DNA from: Firmicutes bacterium UBA5388
GTDB taxonomy: Bacteria; Bacillota; UBA4882; UBA10575
DNA length: 44,772 nucleotides
NCBI GenBank assembly: GCA_002409975.1
Contig: DHOO01000043.1
Coordinates: 1 to 44,772, forward strand
Direction of reading: 5' to 3'
Shown piece by piece: positions 24,295 through 33,806 of this stretch (position 1 is its first letter; the number at the start of each line of letters is the position of its first letter). The position numbers and the translations under genes were made by a program. The notes beneath the pieces are model-generated. The model was not told the origin of the DNA, ran no database searches, and saw only the letters and a program-made list of their open reading frames with translations.

Positions 24295-26886
24295 CTAGAT
24301 CTTAGAGAGCTTTTGTAATAATTTTAATACTTCCTCCCCTATTCCCAACTTATATCCTGTGGAAGCATATCTAATCTTATTGTTCCTGCCCACTACAAAA
24401 ACAGCTGGATAATTTATCCTCAATTCCTTCTTCGCTGCTGAAACGAAGCTATTAAAGCAGGTATAGGCCTTGTCGACTGCGAAGATAGTACCTTGTGGAA
24501 GTCCGTCATAGAAGTCGGCGTTAAAAGCTGGAGTAAGCTTATCCTCCCCAACACATATATAAACTGAAGGGTTTATCTTATCCATCTCCTCGGCTAATTC
24601 TCTAAGCTCCCTTATAAGGTGCTTGCTAGGCTCCCTATCTGGCTCAATCCAGGCAATTATAGCATTTTTATTCAAAGATATGCTTCCCTGACTATTTTTT
24701 CCTAAGGGAGTAAGTCCTTTAAGTCCGGATATACTGCCCAAATTCTCTACATTGTTCTGATCCTCACGGAATATGATATCTACATCAACATTCTGACCTT
24801 CCTTAACCTCAAAAAGACTTACACGTACAAGTACAGTACCGTCAGATAATCTGGTACCTGTCACAAGTCTGTAGTACCCTTCCGGCAGGTCAAAATACTT
24901 TCCAAAGTACTCGAATCCTACATCCTGATAAGCCAGTGTCTGAAAAATACCATTTTTAAATCTTCCTATACTGAAATTATTAAAATATTCTGCTTTCACT
25001 CTACAGTTACAAGCCCTCACCAGTCGTATTTTTCCTGAAGGAATATTTTCCTCACGTTCTACCGGTTTACTGACAAAAGCATCTTTCCAATCGCTGTCTC
25101 TTAAATACTGTGGTCTTTTATCTGTAGGTTCAAGTCTTGCCGGAATACCAAAGCTTCTAGCAAGGGCTACGAACAGAATATCCCTTGAGAAACTATCTGC
25201 TTTCCTTAGATCAAAGCTTCCCTTCGGTGAGGCAAATCCCACATAGTAGGTGGCGCTTTGAAGAAGATCGATATTTTCTTTTATCCATTTAACCAAGGCC
25301 TTAGGGTTTTGCTTGAAACCTTCCCTCTCTTCAAGGCTGAACTTTCCCTTGAAATACTCCCTGTATGCTCCCAGCATTTCAAAGTATACTCTTGGGCACA
25401 AAATGTAGTTTACAAAGGTATCCTCTTCAAAGTCTCCCTTTAAGTCCACTGAGTGGATCAAATGGTCGGCAAGAGTTTCTATTCCTGTATCAATTAAGTC
25501 CTTTGGATTAAGGCTTTCTAGAAGCTTCAAGGACATTTCCCCATAAATGTTACCATATTGCTTTAAAAATAAAGCTATTACCCAACTGTTTCCTCTGGCT
25601 TTTTTCAGGAGATCCCACACTCTATCTTCGCAGAGGTTGATCTCTTTTGCGATATTTATTGCTTCCTCGTGTGATACAAAGGTTCTCTGATGACTAGACC
25701 TTATCTCATCCTCAATTTTAAGTCTCTCGCTATTCCTCTGTACTTCTTCTTCGGTAACACTGACTGTGGGTAAGTTCCTTTCCGGAGGAGGCGCCATATC
25801 AAATTCCTCGACTTTTGTCTCCGGTACATGCTGTGAAATTGATATCTTGACGTAGTCTACATCACTTATCCTTACTTTTTCCTCTCCCCAGCATTCGTCC
25901 TTAAAGCCGTGTATCAACAAATCGCCAAAGCCTGTGGTTAGCGATGCTTCTCCTCTGCAATCAGTGGTAAGTTTCGCAATCGGGAAGAATTCAGCCGTAT
26001 TGTAAAGCTCAAAATATACATTTGCCTTCTCAACGGCCTTTCCTACAGTGTCTACTACTTTTACAGTTATCTTTTTAATTGATGTATATCCCTTTAATAG
26101 GTTAATCTCGGTATGCCACTTATCTGATAGTGTAACTTCCTCGGCGCCTGTATAATGCCCGGGCACCCTAGTGTTCACTAGCATCGCCCTGTATGCCGGG
26201 CTTGTAAACCAACCCATGTTAAGTTTTGGTTCCGGTTCACAGGCCCCAAGAAAATACCATTCACCATCAGCCCACGCTTCAACCCATGCATGATTTGAGT
26301 CACAATGGGCCCAACGTGGTGTGTAGCATTGCCGCGCCGGGATACACAAGCTTCTTAAAGCAGCGGTGGTGAACACTGATTCCTCCCCGCATCTTCCGAG
26401 TCCGTTTTTCATTAAGGTGAGAGGAGATATTGTCCTTATATCACTGCCAACATACGTTGCTTTTTCATGGCACCAATGGTTTATTTCCAGGATTGCATCA
26501 CACATTGAAAGGTCTTTAACCCGGTCAAACAATTCATCAAAAAAAGTATCACAATATATTTCAAGATTCTCGTTGTTAACTCTTATGGGAAGCACAAAAT
26601 GAAGGAATAGCCGCCCGGGGATTTTGGCTCCCCATGGTGTTTTACACCTAACCTCTAATATCTTCCTCACATGGGAAAGGAAAAACTTACCGTCATGATC
26701 TCCAAGATCGTTTAGTGGCATATAGGCATACAAGTATTTTAAAGCTATTTCTTCCTCCTCAGAAAGACTGTCATTAAATATTGAACAAAGCTCCTTTTCT
26801 CTTGCTGCAGTTATTCCCTTTTTTTCGTTGAATCTTTCTTCTATAAGATTATTATAGTTCTGGTCCAATCCAAATAGAGCGTTCAT
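24295..26886 (-). CDS. Transglutaminase-fold (PNGase-superfamily-like) cytosolic protein
   Basis: An 863-residue protein without signal peptide. Residues about 130-230 form a transglutaminase/PNGase-type core: C166 in NGLGRCGEES, H199 in NHAWVEAW, and the acidic GACEPEPKLNMGW (E217), where eukaryotic PNGases have DxCE. A carboxypeptidase-regulatory/Ig-like beta domain follows at about 258-320. A second transglutaminase-like stretch (DSFSRDILFVALARSFGIPA) lies near residue 600, and the last ~130 residues look thioredoxin-like (YPAVFVVGRNNKIRYAS). I start at 26886, where GGAGGGAG precedes MNALFGLDQN; an upstream extension overlaps the previous gene. It is the last gene of the glycan cluster, 5 bases after the CBM9-like gene. 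It may cleave the peptide-glycan bond or a peptide; the substrate is inferred from neighbours only. Confidence 0.75.
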   Translation of the reverse strand: MNALFGLDQNYNNLIEERFNEKKGITAAREKELCSIFNDSLSEEEEIALKYLYAYMPLNDLGDHDGKFFLSHVRKILEVRCKTPWGAKIPGRLFLHFVLPIRVNNENLEIYCDTFFDELFDRVKDLSMCDAILEINHWCHEKATYVGSDIRTISPLTLMKNGLGRCGEESVFTTAALRSLCIPARQCYTPRWAHCDSNHAWVEAWADGEWYFLGACEPEPKLNMGWFTSPAYRAMLVNTRVPGHYTGAEEVTLSDKWHTEINLLKGYTSIKKITVKVVDTVGKAVEKANVYFELYNTAEFFPIAKLTTDCRGEASLTTGFGDLLIHGFKDECWGEEKVRISDVDYVKISISQHVPETKVEEFDMAPPPERNLPTVSVTEEEVQRNSERLKIEDEIRSSHQRTFVSHEEAINIAKEINLCEDRVWDLLKKARGNSWVIALFLKQYGNIYGEMSLKLLESLNPKDLIDTGIETLADHLIHSVDLKGDFEEDTFVNYILCPRVYFEMLGAYREYFKGKFSLEEREGFKQNPKALVKWIKENIDLLQSATYYVGFASPKGSFDLRKADSFSRDILFVALARSFGIPARLEPTDKRPQYLRDSDWKDAFVSKPVEREENIPSGKIRLVRACNCRVKAEYFNNFSIGRFKNGIFQTLAYQDVGFEYFGKYFDLPEGYYRLVTGTRLSDGTVLVRVSLFEVKEGQNVDVDIIFREDQNNVENLGSISGLKGLTPLGKNSQGSISLNKNAIIAWIEPDREPSKHLIRELRELAEEMDKINPSVYICVGEDKLTPAFNADFYDGLPQGTIFAVDKAYTCFNSFVSAAKKELRINYPAVFVVGRNNKIRYASTGYKLGIGEEVLKLLQKLSKI

Positions 26887-26891
26887 ATTTA

Positions 26892-27908
26892 TCACTCCCT
26901 CCATGTTTGTCCGTCTTCCCTTATACATATCTGTCCTCGTCTATCGCTGGAAGGCGCCGATATCTGAAATAGGCTGCTGGTTGTTTCAATTGAAGGATTG
27001 ATTGTCCATTTGTCGTTTCCCCTTATTTCATCAAAGCAGCTGCAGAACCTACCCTTCTTCTCATAGTAGTTGCGCTGACGGTAATACATTTTTCTTAATT
27101 CCCATTTTATAAACTCATCCTCTGGTATTGTAAAATCTATAGTCTCCTCAGCAAAAACAACAAATCCCCACAATTCCGGATAATGCATATTAACAACCCC
27201 GGTTGGAGACCATACCCAGTTATCCTCGGGGTACGGCTTCCCGGTATCCGGATTTATACATTTGGAATATTTACCGTCTACAATCTCAGTCCGCCATTCC
27301 ACCCTTGAGAAGTTAATCCTCCAGTATTCTCCATTTCTTGGTGGTCTTTGTCCAGGAGCACATTCCTTCAACACTGACCATGGCATGGCCACCTCTACAC
27401 TCCAGCCTATATTGTCGGCTTCAGGATTGTTTATTTCTCCTTTTATCTGTACCGCTGTTTTAATACCCTTTATATCCCAGCTATTCACTGGTCTCCCGTT
27501 ATCTCTGTAAGGCTTTGTGAGAAACAGGTCCCATAATGTGTTAAATGCATTCATCTCAAACTCATAGTAGTTATGTGTATCTCCATCGGGGTCAATAAAT
27601 ATTTCAAAATCATTATCAAAAAAGACCACACAATCTCTTTCAGTAAGAGTGGCCCATATTCTGTCCTCTTCCATTTCTGCCCCAAAATAAAGATATTCAT
27701 CATCCCATAGCATTTTTACTCTTGTTCTTTTAGCCGGCTGAGGTCTTATATCCCCTTCTATATCGGTAAAATTGTCACTCCATGGAGCATCCTTCCAAAA
27801 GTTCTTATCAATTTTACCGTCAATTGACAGCTTTTCTTTTGCTCTTTTACATATATAATGCCTTGGAGCGAAGTTAATAAACGTTTCCTGAACGCCGTTT
27901 AACTTCAC
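26892..27908 (-). CDS. CBM9-like carbohydrate-binding protein
   Basis: A 338-residue protein with a family 9-like carbohydrate-binding (DOMON-type beta sandwich) domain over about residues 25-255. Landmarks: LSIDGKIDKNFWKDAPW, VKMLWDDEYLYFGAEMEE, FFDNDFEIFIDPDGDTHNYY and WSVEVAMPWSVL. It has no signal peptide and no catalytic domain I recognise, so it may hold a substrate for the transglutaminase-fold protein whose gene starts 5 bases further on. The start is GTG at 27908 with AAGGAG 7 bases upstream. The C-terminal 80 residues are unassigned. Confidence 0.8.
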   Translation of the reverse strand: MKLNGVQETFINFAPRHYICKRAKEKLSIDGKIDKNFWKDAPWSDNFTDIEGDIRPQPAKRTRVKMLWDDEYLYFGAEMEEDRIWATLTERDCVVFFDNDFEIFIDPDGDTHNYYEFEMNAFNTLWDLFLTKPYRDNGRPVNSWDIKGIKTAVQIKGEINNPEADNIGWSVEVAMPWSVLKECAPGQRPPRNGEYWRINFSRVEWRTEIVDGKYSKCINPDTGKPYPEDNWVWSPTGVVNMHYPELWGFVVFAEETIDFTIPEDEFIKWELRKMYYRQRNYYEKKGRFCSCFDEIRGNDKWTINPSIETTSSLFQISAPSSDRRGQICIREDGQTWRE

Positions 27909-27971
27909 AGTATCACTCCTTTTTTGAGATATTTTTGCTCTCCTAGGTTAGTTACTTGTGCTAATTTATAC

Positions 27972-29249
27972 TTATTCATGGCAGCTCTCCCTGTATAGAT
28001 CCGGCTCACCTTCCAATTCGACCTTTATAACAGTGCAATCCTGATCGATAACTTCCTCCGGCACATCAATCCATAGAATGCCCGGTATCTTGACCCACGG
28101 CGCCCCGCCGATTTTCTTATATTTCAACTCAATTCCGCTTCCTACCGCAGTAATCTTCCTGATTTTATTCCTTATCCCCTTTACCATTATATCCTCATAA
28201 GGCCTGTCAAAGCAGAAAAGGTACAGTACACTATTATCCTTGGAAACTGTCGAAGGGCCATGGTAATGCCCTGTCGGAAGTCCGGCATTTGTTGAAAATA
28301 TAGCTTCTTCATGCCTATTGATCCATTCTCCCAGTCCCAGCAGTCTCTTTTCCTGTTCCGGATCGATGGTTCCATCTTCCTTAGGGCCTATATCGAGGAG
28401 CATGTTGCCCCCCATACCTATGCATTCGGCAAACATTCTTATAATCTGTCTTACCGACTTATAATTTTTATCCCTGTGCTGATAACCCCAGGAATCATTT
28501 ATGGTTACGCAAAACTCCCAGGGTCCTTCAGGCCTTAACACAGGGATACCTTGCTCAGGAGTCTTGTAATCCCCGTATCCCCATATACGTGAGTTTAACA
28601 CCACGTTTGGATTAAATTTGTGGAGGTATTCTCTCAGCTCTTTCATTTTCCACTGCTCTGCGCTTTTTTCCCAGTTACCGTCAAACCATAGCAAATCCAC
28701 AGGCGCAAAATTCTCCATCAGCTCCCTTAACTGCCCCCTATGAAATTTAAGGAATCTTGCCCATGCCTCAAAATCCTCTTCTCCCTGCGGATGACAGAAT
28801 CTATTCCTCTTCAGGTTTGCAAGGTTTTCCCTTTCATCCTCCCTGTATATTGTGGCATAATCAGGGTGAGACCAGTCCAGATGGGAATAATACAATCCCA
28901 CCTTCAACCCTTCCTCTCTAATTGCATCCACCCACGGCTTTACAAGATCCCTTCCTGCAGGCGTCTTTTTAACAACACTCCAGTCATTCATCTTTGTATC
29001 CCACAAAGCTACTCCATCGTGGTGCTTGGTAGTAAGTACCGAATATCTCGCCCCCACCTTTTTAAAAAGTCTTGCCCAGTCTTTAGGATCATAATTTTTT
29101 GCTGTAAAGCCCTCACTCTGCTTCATATAATCTTCGTAGGATATTCCACCGCTATAGAAGGACCAGGACTCAGTTATGCCGTTTACTGCATAGATTCCCC
29201 AATGAATGAAGATCCCCAGCTTGGCATCTTTAAACCATTCCTGCATCAT
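27972..29249 (-). CDS. GH29 alpha-L-fucosidase
   Basis: Removes alpha-linked fucose from glycan ends. The 425-residue product has the GH29 barrel: WFKDAKLGIFIHWGIYAV, TTKHHDGVALW (H76/H77), and the nucleophile D190 in VDLLWFDG. No signal peptide, so it acts on imported sugars. The ATG at 29249 has GAGGGAG upstream; a second ATG follows directly. It is separated from the GH38 gene by 240 bases carrying copy B of the hairpin repeat, so it may head its own transcript with the CBM9-like and transglutaminase-fold genes. Family certain; linkage (alpha-1,6 core or outer fucose) unknown. Confidence 0.94.
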   Translation of the reverse strand: MMQEWFKDAKLGIFIHWGIYAVNGITESWSFYSGGISYEDYMKQSEGFTAKNYDPKDWARLFKKVGARYSVLTTKHHDGVALWDTKMNDWSVVKKTPAGRDLVKPWVDAIREEGLKVGLYYSHLDWSHPDYATIYREDERENLANLKRNRFCHPQGEEDFEAWARFLKFHRGQLRELMENFAPVDLLWFDGNWEKSAEQWKMKELREYLHKFNPNVVLNSRIWGYGDYKTPEQGIPVLRPEGPWEFCVTINDSWGYQHRDKNYKSVRQIIRMFAECIGMGGNMLLDIGPKEDGTIDPEQEKRLLGLGEWINRHEEAIFSTNAGLPTGHYHGPSTVSKDNSVLYLFCFDRPYEDIMVKGIRNKIRKITAVGSGIELKYKKIGGAPWVKIPGILWIDVPEEVIDQDCTVIKVELEGEPDLYRESCHE

Positions 29250-29291
29250 ATTATCAAACTCCCTCAGTCAGATAATGGGCTTTTTACCGTT

Positions 29292-29397
29292 GTCTTTTGA
29301 TTTAATTATCCCAATACAATATATTGATAGCCTGATACAAGTCAAACATCATATATTGTATTGGAACCTTTTAAAAAGGATACAACGCAAAAAGCTT
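29292..29397 (-). repeat. 106-bp dispersed hairpin repeat, copy B
   Basis: This is 99/106 identical to 19991-20096. The inverted-repeat core (29309-29324 with 29351-29366) is kept; one G·T pair of copy A is an A-T pair here, and the outermost pairs have one mismatch. On the minus strand TTGACT (29345-29340), 16 bp, then TATATT (29323-29318) points at the GH29 fucosidase gene with a leader of about 60 bases. Confidence 0.85.
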
Positions 29398-29489
29398 GAT
29401 AATAGCTTACGATTGACGCTTTATCTCACCTTTGGCGCCCTATAAACAAAGGTCAAGCTAAATACAATCGTAATAAATTGTAAATTGAA

Positions 29490-32400
29490 TTACTTTGATT
29501 TTATTTTAAATGTCTTTATTTCATAAGGCTTTATTGTAAATGTAAACTGGTTGGATTCCGCTGCTACATTTGATATTTCATCTTCCATAAGCGTACATTC
29601 GGTTACATCTTCTATTTCCTTATAGTAGGTTACTGTAACTTCGCTACGCTTGTTATGACATTCAAAAATTCTTACGATTATATCATCACTGTCTTCAGCT
29701 TTTTTTACAGTATCTATGACTACATTACCACAGTCTGAAGATATGAATGACAACGTTTCCGGAAGACTTCCGTCATGGGCTTCTTCTATAAATGAATATA
29801 CTCCCAGGTTTAACCCATATGCCATTTCTACAGTCTTACCTTCCTTCCATCCACCGGCATGCGGGTAAAGTGAGTAAACAAAATGATGTTCTTCCTTATC
29901 GGCATCAGTATTAAGCTCGATTCCGGACTTCAGCAGAGTAAGCCTCATTACACCATCTTTTATATCATATCCATACTTGGAATCATTCAAAAGGCTGACA
30001 CCGTAGCCCTCTTCCGATAGATCGGCCCATTTGTGCCCGCATACTTCAAAACGTGCTATGTCCCATGAGGTATTCCAATGTGTAGATCTTTCAAGGTTGC
30101 CAAACTGTATATCATACGTAGCTTTATCTGCATGTACATCTACAGGGAAAGCAGCCTTTAACAGTATCTGACTTTCCTTCCAGTCAATATACGTATCAAA
30201 ATCCACTCTCGGTATATCCGAGTAAATAAAGACTTTTTGTACAATAATTGAATCCAGGAAGTGTCTTCTGATCTCAATTCCGGCTCTTACTGGACCGTTC
30301 TCGATAACCCTCATGCTTTCTACATTATCAATCTCCCACATTTTTTCCTGATAATAGATATCAATATCCCAACAGTCGTAATTCATAGGCTTGTCTTCAA
30401 AAGCCTGCAATACGTTCCCCTTCTCACCTTCCTTAAGAATCTGGCGTCTGTTGACTTTATCATATAAACTCGATATTCTTCCATTCTCATCAAAATTAAT
30501 TCTAAAGAACCTGTTTTCAAGCCTATCTTCTTCACATTGAATGCCTGAATCCGCAGTAGCATTTCCATCCAGCATGGTGAAAGCTTTGTACCCGCGTGCT
30601 GGTACATTGGTAGCAAAAAACATATACTTTTTAGTTCCATTATCATCTATTACCTGTCCTGGAAGTATATTGCCATTTTCATCCCTCACAGACAATCCGT
30701 CTGAGCTCTGCGGCATATCCACTACCGCTACATCGCTGCGTTTAAAGGATGATGTGTTGAATACCAGAACGGATGCATTATTTAGTCGGATATTTGGGGC
30801 AATAACTCCAAGAGCATTGTTAATAATACCTTTCCCGGACTCAAGTATCTGCTCGTATTCCTTTTTGGTGACATCATACACTTCTTTGATGGAGGTTCCT
30901 GGTAATATATCATGGAACTGGTTTAACAGGATATTCTCCCAAGCCCTGTTGATACTGTCCTGTGGATAACTCAAGCCCATCCCCATTGCCACTGCGGATA
31001 AAAACTCCGCATTCTGGTATGTGAATTCACTCTTTCTATTATCTCTTTTATTCCTGGCCATTGAGGTATATGTACCCCTATGGTATTCGAAATAGAGCTC
31101 ACCAACCCATTTAGGCAGACGCTTATCCCCTTTTACCGCATCTTCAAGCCGGTGAAAAAAGTCAGCAGAAGTGCCCATTTGCACCTTTGGGCACCCTGGT
31201 ATCCCCTTACTCATTCGCCTTGCCGTTTCAAGCATCTCCATGGTAGGTCCCCCGCCCCCGTCACCAAAGCCATAGGATATTAAAATGTCATTATTTATAT
31301 TTTTCTGCTGGTATCTTTCCCATCCGCCCATAATTGACCCTGGATGTATTTGCCCGTTATATGTCGTAAAAAATGAATTCGGGTTGTAATATGGATCTTT
31401 TGTCGTTATAAAGTATGTCAGGATTTCAGTGCCGTCAATTCCACGCCACATAAAGGTATCATAGGGGAACATATTGAACTGGTTCCATGATATCTTCGTA
31501 GTCATAAAATATTTAATACCTGATTTTTGGAGGATTTGCGGCAAAGCAGCACTATAACCGAATACATCCGGCAGCCAGAGTACTTCGTTTTTTACCCCGA
31601 ATTCCTTTTTAAAGAACCTCGTGCCAAACATTATCTGCCTTACCAGTGATTCACCAGAAGTCACATTACAGTCCGCTTCAAGCCACATTGCACCTTCCGG
31701 CTCCCAAACGCCTTCACTGACCTTTTGCTTTATTTTCTCATAAATTTGCGGGTAGTCTTCCTTGAGGAATTTATAAAGCTGTGGCTGGCTGGACATAAAT
31801 ACAAATTCAGGATATTCCTCCATTAGCCTGAGCGCAGTAGAAAAGCTTCTAGCTACCTTTTCCCTGGTCTGGGCGACAGTCCAGTGCCATGCAACATCGA
31901 TATGCGTATGCCCGACACAGGTAGCAACAGCTTCCGTATTTCCGCACATCTTTTCATAGAATTCTTTCTTTATATACTCATTCGCTTTTTCCAGAGAAGC
32001 ATAGAACATCTCTGAGAATGGTTTTCTCAAATCCAGTAAATTTATAGTTTCGTTAAGAACTGTCACAATATCCATTCTGGTTTTACTGCTTTTTTCAAGC
32101 TTTTCAACTACCCATAACGGAACTTGAATATTATAGTAAATATCTCTGATCATAGGGTCAACATCCACCAGGAATACCTGGAGCAAGCTCTTATTGTTTA
32201 TTCTTCCCCCGTATGCATGCAAATCAATATTGTATATACGTCCGGGCTCTGCCGAGTTGGAAATGATTACTTCCCTATGATTTACATCAAGCCCTTGAAC
32301 AACTTCTCCGTCGAGATATAGGATAAACTGCGGATTAGTAGCATCCCACCCATCTATCCCTGTTGATATATTCAAAGCGATGGTTCTCCCCTGATATTTT

Positions 32401-32624
32401 TCGGGGACTGCCAACTTGGTTCTGAACCAACAGTGCACATCCAATCCGCCCCATACATCATCCGAACCAAAATCCTTCCATGGCTCGGATGAACCCTCTA
32501 CTGCTTCAATAGAAGAGTAGTTTCCATCTTTGCATAAAAAGTTCCCAACTTTAGTTGAATCTTTATAAACATATCCTTTTAGTTCATTTAGTATTTTTCT
32601 GATTCTTTCATCAATAAAATACAT
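29490..32624 (-). CDS. GH38 alpha-mannosidase
   Basis: Trims alpha-mannose residues, in this setting probably from an imported N-glycan-type oligosaccharide. The 1044-residue product has the GH38 Zn site H239/H241/D243 in VGHTHIDVAWHW. The nucleophile is D353 in WLPDVFGYS, followed by the middle helical domain (NQFHDILPGTSIKEVY) and C-terminal beta domains. The length is typical of bacterial and lysosomal GH38. No signal peptide, so cytosolic. Its ATG follows the GH18 stop almost directly (2 bases between), so the two are coupled. Exact linkage preference cannot be read from sequence. Confidence 0.95.
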   Translation of the reverse strand: MYFIDERIRKILNELKGYVYKDSTKVGNFLCKDGNYSSIEAVEGSSEPWKDFGSDDVWGGLDVHCWFRTKLAVPEKYQGRTIALNISTGIDGWDATNPQFILYLDGEVVQGLDVNHREVIISNSAEPGRIYNIDLHAYGGRINNKSLLQVFLVDVDPMIRDIYYNIQVPLWVVEKLEKSSKTRMDIVTVLNETINLLDLRKPFSEMFYASLEKANEYIKKEFYEKMCGNTEAVATCVGHTHIDVAWHWTVAQTREKVARSFSTALRLMEEYPEFVFMSSQPQLYKFLKEDYPQIYEKIKQKVSEGVWEPEGAMWLEADCNVTSGESLVRQIMFGTRFFKKEFGVKNEVLWLPDVFGYSAALPQILQKSGIKYFMTTKISWNQFNMFPYDTFMWRGIDGTEILTYFITTKDPYYNPNSFFTTYNGQIHPGSIMGGWERYQQKNINNDILISYGFGDGGGGPTMEMLETARRMSKGIPGCPKVQMGTSADFFHRLEDAVKGDKRLPKWVGELYFEYHRGTYTSMARNKRDNRKSEFTYQNAEFLSAVAMGMGLSYPQDSINRAWENILLNQFHDILPGTSIKEVYDVTKKEYEQILESGKGIINNALGVIAPNIRLNNASVLVFNTSSFKRSDVAVVDMPQSSDGLSVRDENGNILPGQVIDDNGTKKYMFFATNVPARGYKAFTMLDGNATADSGIQCEEDRLENRFFRINFDENGRISSLYDKVNRRQILKEGEKGNVLQAFEDKPMNYDCWDIDIYYQEKMWEIDNVESMRVIENGPVRAGIEIRRHFLDSIIVQKVFIYSDIPRVDFDTYIDWKESQILLKAAFPVDVHADKATYDIQFGNLERSTHWNTSWDIARFEVCGHKWADLSEEGYGVSLLNDSKYGYDIKDGVMRLTLLKSGIELNTDADKEEHHFVYSLYPHAGGWKEGKTVEMAYGLNLGVYSFIEEAHDGSLPETLSFISSDCGNVVIDTVKKAEDSDDIIVRIFECHNKRSEVTVTYYKEIEDVTECTLMEDEISNVAAESNQFTFTIKPYEIKTFKIKSK

Positions 32625-32626
32625 GT

Positions 32627-33679
32627 TTATCCCCCTAAAATAGAATAAATTTTATTTATAAGCCTGTTGGTATTATCCAATGAGTACTCCCAAAACATAA
32701 TACCGCCTATATTGCGGGTAATTACATAATTTGCTTTATGTTCAAGGGATTCTTCATCATCATAGGATATAAAAGTACTTCCATTAAACAGGTACGGGGA
32801 TTTTGCACAGTCATCCCAATACCTTGTAAAACCATTTCGATTAATATAATATTCTACCAGCTCTGAATAATTCCTAGTTATACAGCCTGTACTAAGTGCA
32901 CTTACATGCAAGCCATCATTTTGATTTTGAACCTTTTCCCATAGGCGACCATAGAAAGCCGCGCCGATTACTATTTTTTCGGATGGCGCCCCGACAGAAA
33001 GAAGAACGTTTACCGCCGCATCCCCACTTATCTCTCGCATATCTCCATTTGGGGAAAACAAATTGGAATGATGCCCGGTGATATTAGTAAAACTTCCCCT
33101 TAGGTCATAGGTCATTATATTAATGAAATCCAAGTAAATATGTATTATTTCCATCTCTATATTATCAATATATTTCTGACCCGCACCTAATGCAATGGTA
33201 AGTATATAGTTCTTACCATCCTTTATTCCTTGGTTATCAAGCTTTTCCCTTAGCGTTTTCAACATCAGAGTGAAGTTTTCCCTGTCATTTGGCCTTGATA
33301 TAATCCCAGCCTGGCTGCAGCAGGGATATTCCCAATCTATGTCAATCCCATCGAACCCATTATTCACCATAAAATCTACTGCACTTTCAGCAAATGCATT
33401 TCTACATTCTTCGGTTATTACCGCATCCGAAAACCCTTCAGCACCCCATCCCCCTATGGAGATTAGGGTTTTTAGTTCCGGATTTTTTCTCTTAACCCTG
33501 TATAGCTTATCCAACTTTTTCAGATGCCGTCCTTGTACTCTCCCATCTTTTATTAGCCCGAAAGCATAATTAATATGTGTAAGCTTTTCTACATCTATAT
33601 CCTGCTCATCCCATACCCCTCGATCACTTAAGTATGCTATAATCCTATATTTGTTTTTGCTGTTATCAACAATTGTCAT
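32627..33679 (-). CDS. GH18 glycoside hydrolase (chitinase or endo-beta-N-acetylglucosaminidase type)
   Basis: Cleaves beta-1,4 bonds next to GlcNAc by substrate-assisted catalysis. The 350-residue product has SIGGWG at 74-79 and the full DxxDxDxE motif in DGIDIDWEYP (D110, D113, D115, E117), so it should be active. No signal peptide or chitin-binding module, so it is not a typical secreted chitinase. Between mannosidase, fucosidase and GH130 genes, splitting the GlcNAc-GlcNAc core of an N-glycan is the attractive role, but chitobiose-chain cleavage is equally possible by sequence. GGAGG lies 7 bases before the ATG at 33679. Confidence 0.88.
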   Translation of the reverse strand: MTIVDNSKNKYRIIAYLSDRGVWDEQDIDVEKLTHINYAFGLIKDGRVQGRHLKKLDKLYRVKRKNPELKTLISIGGWGAEGFSDAVITEECRNAFAESAVDFMVNNGFDGIDIDWEYPCCSQAGIISRPNDRENFTLMLKTLREKLDNQGIKDGKNYILTIALGAGQKYIDNIEMEIIHIYLDFINIMTYDLRGSFTNITGHHSNLFSPNGDMREISGDAAVNVLLSVGAPSEKIVIGAAFYGRLWEKVQNQNDGLHVSALSTGCITRNYSELVEYYINRNGFTRYWDDCAKSPYLFNGSTFISYDDEESLEHKANYVITRNIGGIMFWEYSLDNTNRLINKIYSILGG

Positions 33680-33806
33680 CTTATGTCCTCCGATAAGCTA
33701 TTACCTGTTTTAATCATTATTAATCTTTTAAATTTATAACAATTCCTCATAACATGGTAGAAAACTGGCCACTGTACTATTATCAGTCTTCCTCTTTTAC
33801 AGGTTC

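Noticed and set aside
28740..29300. 186-codon plus-strand open frame
   Set aside because: It is antisense to the well-supported GH29 gene, with no ribosome site or recognisable domain.
30541..30969. 142-codon plus-strand open frame
   Set aside because: It is antisense to GH38 and lacks a start context or family match.
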